Assembly: GCF_008271655.1 (NCBI RefSeq)
Contig: NZ_VKKX01000003.1
Coordinates: 1 to 55,031, forward strand
Reading direction: 5' to 3'
Length of the DNA: 55,031 bases
Source: Gemmobacter caeruleus
GTDB lineage: Bacteria > Pseudomonadota > Alphaproteobacteria > Rhodobacterales > Rhodobacteraceae
Of this stretch, positions 51,421 to 55,031 are shown in pieces. Position numbers and translations under genes: made by a program. Position 1 is the first letter of the stretch, and each line of letters opens with the position of its first letter. Under the pieces are notes generated by a model that saw only the letters and a program-made list of their open reading frames with translations, ran no database searches and was not told the origin of the DNA.

Positions 51421-52659
51421 ATGGGTGGGACGCTTGCACTCTGGTACGATGAGCGCGAAACGGGCGCCGAGATAATTCGTGACGCGCAGCGAATTCTCGG
51501 GATTGAACAAAGTGGTATTGTTCGGCCAGAAGTCGAGCTACATTTCAACCTATGGCGCGATCTTAATGCATCCCTTGAAACAAACTTTCTTGATGTCGGA
51601 ATTAGAGTGCGAAGCTCATTCCAGCAAGTTAAACAGTTTTATTTGTATGTTCCGCGCCGAATAGGGAATGATGATCTTCAAGATCTGAGCCAAATGCTAA
51701 AGTTCGGTCAAACTCTAGATGCGGTGTTCAATTCAGTGGTTGCTCTAGGGGATCAGGGAGATCGATACTATAGAACGGTCGAGTCTGGGCGTCACTTCAC
51801 AACCGTTCACTCCGTAGATTTTAGGCTGAACGGTGATGTCCGTGTAGAAAGCCTCGAGAATGATGATGGCTCCACTGGTTCATTGATCGTCTTTACGGAG
51901 GGCTTGTGCGCGCGGCTTCGGCAGCAGCAATCTGAGGGCTGCATAAATTCCTATATTCGTTTTCGTCTTTATCTCAAGGGGGATGCGTCTGAGCTGTTTA
52001 GCCAAGAGGTCAATGTCAATGATAAGTTTACAGTACCGATAATTGGTCGCCTAGAGCTCACAGAGTTTCGACTAAATGAGAAACGCAGCTATCCAACCAG
52101 AATTGCAGAACTGGCTAGAAATGGGCAGTTCTACGTGCGGCAGATCCACTATTTCTTGATTAGAGACCTGCGCTATGAACTTACGATGCAGCACAAACAG
52201 TTTCGTAAAGTTCGTAGGCTGGAGGGAAAGCTCTGGCGACACTATTTGTTGCGGAACGGTGGCAGTGAGAGTGTTGCAGAATATGAACGTCTAGCGGATA
52301 GGATGGTTATCTATCACTGGCGGGAGGATGCTCAGGACAACAGGCCGGTCGAGGACTTCGTAGCATTTGCAAGTTTCCGAGCTACTTCCCGCAACATTTG
52401 GCTCTATCTTATCTTCGCGGTTCTACTAGGCGCATTCGGCAGCACGCTGGCCGTTGGGCTCGCGAATCTCGTGAATTGGTCGCGAGCCGGAACCCCGGTC
52501 GCACCGCCTGGATGGGAGGGGTGGCTGATGCTCGTCGTCCTCCTCCTTGTCTCCTTGCTCGTCCTGCGATGGGCCGGATGGGGCGTTCTTGGTTTGATCT
52601 CCCGCGGGGTCGCGTGGTGCAGGGCAGGCTATGCCAAGCTCTTCAGGCGGCTCAGATGA
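51421..52659 (+). CDS. Cargo protein with two C-terminal membrane helices
   Basis: A 412-aa protein. The first 310 residues are a soluble beta-rich domain I do not recognise (ALWYDERETGAEIIRDAQRILGIEQSGIVRPEVELHFNLWRDLNASLE...). Then two hydrophobic helices (IWLYLIFAVLLGAFGSTLAVGLANLV and WLMLVVLLLVSLLVLRWAGWGVLGLI) and a basic tail. The ATG at 51421 is preferred over a TTG at 51403. The gene is AT-rich against the phage, in the right-arm cargo. A soluble sensor fused to two C-terminal membrane helices is the layout of membrane-disrupting defence effectors, but no known family is seen. Confidence 0.75.
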   Translation: MGGTLALWYDERETGAEIIRDAQRILGIEQSGIVRPEVELHFNLWRDLNASLETNFLDVGIRVRSSFQQVKQFYLYVPRRIGNDDLQDLSQMLKFGQTLDAVFNSVVALGDQGDRYYRTVESGRHFTTVHSVDFRLNGDVRVESLENDDGSTGSLIVFTEGLCARLRQQQSEGCINSYIRFRLYLKGDASELFSQEVNVNDKFTVPIIGRLELTEFRLNEKRSYPTRIAELARNGQFYVRQIHYFLIRDLRYELTMQHKQFRKVRRLEGKLWRHYLLRNGGSESVAEYERLADRMVIYHWREDAQDNRPVEDFVAFASFRATSRNIWLYLIFAVLLGAFGSTLAVGLANLVNWSRAGTPVAPPGWEGWLMLVVLLLVSLLVLRWAGWGVLGLISRGVAWCRAGYAKLFRRLR

Positions 52660-52711
52660 TGGCTCCGAAAGTGTCTTCCCTAATCACGCCCACATGTTGT
52701 AGGAAGAAGTC

Positions 52712-53212
52712 ATGAGGACCCTAAACCACTGCATGGCATCATCTGTAGAGCGCGCGGCCGGATCCACGGACGCGTTCGCAGTTCCGCTTTTGTCCATCTG
52801 GTGCGAGCTCCGTCACCTTGAAGCCGTCTATCCAGGCTTTAAACATTGGTATTGGGGCAAGGTTGTGCCCGGAGTCGCCCTAGGAAGTCGGCGTATATTT
52901 ACTTCGACCTACAATGGTCGAATTAGTGGCATCGTGATCGCAAAACGCGAGAGTGAGAAGAAGATCTGTACTGTTTGGGTTCCATCAGAATTCCGCGGCC
53001 GGGCCATTGCGCGTGAGCTGATGGAAAGTGCGATTACTTGGGTGGGAACTCCACGGCCGCTGTTCACAGTGCCGGATGGGCGGATGTGCGAGTTTTATAA
53101 GCTTGTCGATTTTTTTGATTTCGAACATCGTGAGACAGTAACCGATTTCTATGGTTCTGGGCGTATTGAGCACGTTTTCAATGGGGCTCTGACGCCGCCG
53201 GTTCACGCTTGA
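52712..53212 (+). CDS. GNAT-family N-acetyltransferase
   Basis: A 166-aa protein with the GNAT core: GRISGIVIAKRESEKKICTVWVPSEFRGRAIARELMESAITWV contains beta4 and the acetyl-CoA pyrophosphate loop (FRGRAIA). A short C-terminal part follows. Substrate unknown. AGGAAG precedes the ATG. It converges on, and overlaps by 10 nt, the P-loop NTPase gene. GNAT proteins can be tRNA-acetylating toxins, but this one lacks a visible RHH antitoxin partner. Confidence 0.8.
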   Translation: MRTLNHCMASSVERAAGSTDAFAVPLLSIWCELRHLEAVYPGFKHWYWGKVVPGVALGSRRIFTSTYNGRISGIVIAKRESEKKICTVWVPSEFRGRAIARELMESAITWVGTPRPLFTVPDGRMCEFYKLVDFFDFEHRETVTDFYGSGRIEHVFNGALTPPVHA

Positions 53213-53718
53213 ATTCTTTGAAGCCAGTTTGAGAGCGACTCAGTATCTCCAGATTGGACCAACAAGAACGGTATGCCTAGGCGAACTGCCTGCGACCTAG
53301 AGTGTTCAATTTCTCTCTCTTGAAGAAGTTCTAATTCCGCTTGTGATATGTTTGGCCTGCTTGCCGCGCGTCGCCTTTCAATGATCCGGTCTCTTGTATC
53401 ATGGATTGTTGCAATGCCGTACGGGGCTAGATCGTCGAACGCTTCATCTTGGATCGGAAAGGGCTTCGCATCTAGCTCTATAACTGCGTGCCCGTCGAGG
53501 AGCACTCTAGGCGAATGCAGAAGCCCTCGGCGACGCAACTCTTTGGCTAGCGCCAATTGGTTTTCCCAGGCAGACGTTGTGTCGAGGTTGACTAACGGGC
53601 AACCTATGTCCCGAAGCACGCTGCTAGCAACTATGTGCTTCCATTTTGGCTCGCGCTTAACTAGCGCGGAGATGGTCGAAGTCTTGCCAGAGCGAGAAGC
53701 GCCGGTCACGAGGAACAT
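53203..53718 (-). CDS. P-loop NTPase/kinase-like protein
   Basis: A 171-aa protein with Walker A TGASRSGKTS right at the N-terminus, then ASSVLRDIGCPLVNLDTT, RVLLDGHAVIEL (Walker B-like) and TRDRIIERRRA (lid-like arginines), the order of small nucleotide-kinase folds. The ATG at 53718 is chosen since AGAGAGA precedes it; a GTG at 53769 gives 17 more residues. With the GNAT gene it forms a convergent, overlapping pair. Substrate and role unknown. Confidence 0.72.
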   Translation of the reverse strand: MFLVTGASRSGKTSTISALVKREPKWKHIVASSVLRDIGCPLVNLDTTSAWENQLALAKELRRRGLLHSPRVLLDGHAVIELDAKPFPIQDEAFDDLAPYGIATIHDTRDRIIERRRAASRPNISQAELELLQEREIEHSRSQAVRLGIPFLLVQSGDTESLSNWLQRIQA

Positions 53719-53824
53719 ACTGTCTCTCTCTAAGATAACAAGTTGCGCGCAGCGCCTGATGTTTGCCACGATGGCTCGTCTGTCAGGCCCTAGAAATCGA
53801 GATTAACGCTTTGTCAGCTTCACC

Positions 53825-53840
53825 TCAACACCACCTCAAC
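53825..53840 (+). promoter_or_regulatory. Putative integrase arm-binding site, right arm
   Basis: TCAACACCACCTCAAC, same layout as 196-211. It lies 149 bp inside attR. The rest of the 270-bp gap 53719-53988 holds an AT-rich stretch (about 53951-53978) next to the att core, typical of integration-host-factor-like bending regions. Confidence 0.5.
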
Positions 53841-53988
53841 CACAGGAAGCAGCCCGTTGGCGCTTTCTGGGGGCAAAGCACGCTGAAAGCCTCCTGATGT
53901 CGCCGAGTGGTGAAGGAGTCTCTGACGGAAACCCAGAAAGGTTCGCTAACATATTGATAAAAAATATTTTTCGATTATGGCGTCGTTC

Positions 53989-54035
53989 GGCTCATAACCT
54001 GAAGGCCGCAGGTTCAAATCCTGCCCCCGCAACCA
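53989..54035. repeat. attR: 47-bp repeat of the tRNA-fMet 3' half
   Basis: Perfect copy of 81-127, without the 5' half of the tRNA, so it does not encode a functional tRNA. It marks the right edge of the prophage. Confidence 0.93.
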
Positions 54036-54066
54036 GAATATTACAACGATATCAAGAAGTTACGAG

Positions 54067-54088
54067 CCGTCCGCAAGGGCGGTTTTTT
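54067..54088 (+). terminator. Rho-independent terminator after attR
   Basis: GCCGTCC-GCAA-GGGCGGT stem-loop followed by a T-run. It is probably the original terminator of the tRNA-fMet gene or of the neighbouring element. Confidence 0.75.
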
Positions 54089-54104
54089 GCTTGCGCATTT
54101 TGTG

Positions 54105-54120
54105 TCAACACCATGTCAAC
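54105..54120 (+). promoter_or_regulatory. Third arm-type repeat, outside attR
   Basis: TCAACACCATGTCAAC repeats the arm-site layout beyond the prophage edge and overlaps the last codons of the CoiA-like gene. It suggests that the flank is itself the end of a related element. Confidence 0.5.
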
Positions 54121-54830
54121 GTTTTACGAGCGCCGTACCAAGCGGGCGTCAGCCCACGCTGTGGGACACTTTCAACGTGCTCGTAGCGGAAAATGCTGGT
54201 GGGGAGTGAGCCTGCCAACAATGCGGAAACGAACTCTTCCTTGGCAATCTTTGTCGCGTACTTGCGCCAGACGTTCGTGATTGGAGGAACACACCAAACA
54301 TGATCGTCGTGGAAGTCTAGGAAGACAAGCTTAGTGCTCTCGTCCCAACGTCGAGTAATCTGAGGTACCCGCCAATTGAATGGGACCACGTCCTGCCGGG
54401 GGCCCGACCGCTCGTGAAACCGAATCTGCGCAAAGAAATCCAGGTCACGCTTTAAGCGTCGTCCATCCACTACCCAGATCAGATTGTCATAGAACGATTC
54501 ACGCTCTCGCCGCTCGACTGTCGAAAGATGCGAATGTTGGAACTCGACTACCAATCCTGTTTCCGTTTTGATGTCGGCCACATGGCGCGTGCCGTCTACT
54601 GATTGCACCATTGTTTCGCGCCATGCTGCTGGAAACCGATGCTTCCAAGATCTGTGCCACTCGGTTTCATTCTCGTGCCAAAGATCACAGTGCTTCCTGC
54701 CCTTATGCGCCCAATGCCAAATCCTGACTTCACCACATTTTGTGGTTACCGCAGCTCTGCAAATGGGACACTGCCCGACAAGATTGCGTTGCGGAGTCGT
54801 TCTTTCGCCTCCAACGAGTGCATATTCCAA
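54105..54830 (-). CDS. CoiA-like nuclease
   Basis: A 241-aa protein with the CoiA-family pattern: zinc-finger-like QCPICRAAVTTKCGEVRIWHWAHKGRKHCD, ENETEWHRSWK and the nuclease core TRHVADIKTETGLVVEFQHSHLS (D...E-x-Q). Family members are PD-(D/E)XK-type nucleases linked to competence or, in accessory islands, to unknown roles. Translation seems to start at a TTG (54830) at MEYALVGGE. The gene lies between attR and an IS end and is AT-richer than the phage core. It probably belongs to a neighbouring integrated segment. Confidence 0.78.
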   Translation of the reverse strand: MEYALVGGERTTPQRNLVGQCPICRAAVTTKCGEVRIWHWAHKGRKHCDLWHENETEWHRSWKHRFPAAWRETMVQSVDGTRHVADIKTETGLVVEFQHSHLSTVERRERESFYDNLIWVVDGRRLKRDLDFFAQIRFHERSGPRQDVVPFNWRVPQITRRWDESTKLVFLDFHDDHVWCVPPITNVWRKYATKIAKEEFVSALLAGSLPTSIFRYEHVESVPQRGLTPAWYGARKTLTWC

Positions 54831-54897
54831 AGCTTCTTATCCGTATGGTCATCGCCCGATAACTGAGCCCAAACTGGCTGTCTGCTGTCAAGGCCGC

Positions 54898-55031
54898 GTG
54901 TAAGGGTAATCCCCCCATTTTTAACGGGGTGCATCCGTAGAATTCACGCGGCCATTTTCAATTTCTGTGCGGGTGTGATGCCGCCGATGCCCATGTTCGG
55001 GCGGTCGTTGTTGTAAGTCCAGAGCCATTGC
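54898..55031. mobile_element. End of an IS3-family insertion sequence
   Basis: About 45 bp beyond the OrfB stop a T/C-rich end (AAGGGTAATCCCCCC on the plus strand) probably represents the terminal inverted repeat. The exact tip near 54898 is uncertain because the other end and target duplication are not in the window. Confidence 0.6.
54944..55031 (-). CDS. IS3-family transposase OrfB, C-terminal fragment (cut by window edge)
   Basis: The minus strand encodes WLWTYNNDRPNMGIGG, ITPAQKLKMAA and stop, the conserved C-terminus of IS3-family OrfB DDE transposases. The rest lies beyond the window. Whether the gene is intact cannot be seen. Confidence 0.88.
   Translation of the reverse strand, partial: QWLWTYNNDRPNMGIGGITPAQKLKMAA

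Noticed and set aside
51178-51510. 110-aa minus-strand ORF in the gap right of the integrase
   Set aside because: No ribosome site or domain and it overlaps the start of the membrane-protein gene; might be a degenerate remnant but cannot be supported.
53989-54035. Second tRNA-fMet gene
   Set aside because: Only the 3' half is present; it is the att repeat, not a complete tRNA.

Overview
The window is almost entirely one large prophage, about 54 kb, inserted in an initiator tRNA-fMet gene of a GC-rich alphaproteobacterium. The host is most likely in the Rhodobacteraceae (Paracoccus/Rhodobacter type). This rests on the gene-transfer-agent-like tail genes, the DUF2793 fibre, the phage gene set and the base composition; no rRNA or housekeeping gene is present to confirm it. 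A 47-bp direct repeat (81-127 and 53989-54035) marks the two attachment sites. A tyrosine integrase lies about 3 kb inside the right end.

Layout. 51-127: intact tRNA-fMet. 308-3662: left-end cargo, namely a ParD/ParE pair and a zinc-hook ABC/SMC-like ATPase with a 62-aa partner. 3787-27879, all minus strand: late operon in the order small and large terminase, head-tail joiner, portal, S49 protease with nested scaffold, decoration protein, capsid, connector proteins, a second ParD/ParE pair, an exported peptidoglycan-binding-type moron, tail terminator, tail tube, frameshifted tail chaperones, tape measure, four genes like RcGTA gp12-gp15, tail fibre, holin-like protein, M15 endolysin and nested spanins. 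The head module is lambda-like and the distal tail module is GTA-like. 28002-29424: four small plus-strand phage genes. 29652-30560: a foreign-looking zinc-ribbon/HEPN-type gene. 30504-33130: two tandem ParB-domain DNA methyltransferases on the minus strand.

33730-43734: a 10-kb plus-strand, translationally coupled operon of SNF2-type helicase with DUF3883, ASCH-like protein, DUF1156 adenine methylase and Swt1-HEPN/DUF499 ATPase. It sits among minus-strand phage genes and resembles helicase-methylase-ATPase (Hma/DISARM-like) anti-phage systems. This is the most likely 'exciting system' of the window.

43750-47459 (minus): early/replication operon with an unknown protein, a frameshifted C5 methyltransferase, a replication initiator carrying palindromic iterons (a probable origin), a VRR-NUC nuclease, a small protein and an excisionase-like HTH protein. 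47779-49648: WYL regulator and a divergent HTH-like gene. 49664-50920: integrase. 51421-53718: AT-rich right-end cargo (membrane protein, GNAT acetyltransferase, P-loop NTPase). Beyond attR lie a CoiA-like nuclease gene and the end of an IS3-family transposase, which suggests a further integrated segment.

How it fits together: the integrase, probably with the HTH/Xis-like protein, moves the element. A paired GACCGGAA site occurs upstream of both the early operon and the integrase, which suggests one regulator controls both. No CI-like repressor was found, and the WYL protein is the best candidate master regulator. Accessory genes sit at both ends, in the middle and inside the tail operon, so the prophage carries several layers of probable host defence or addiction.
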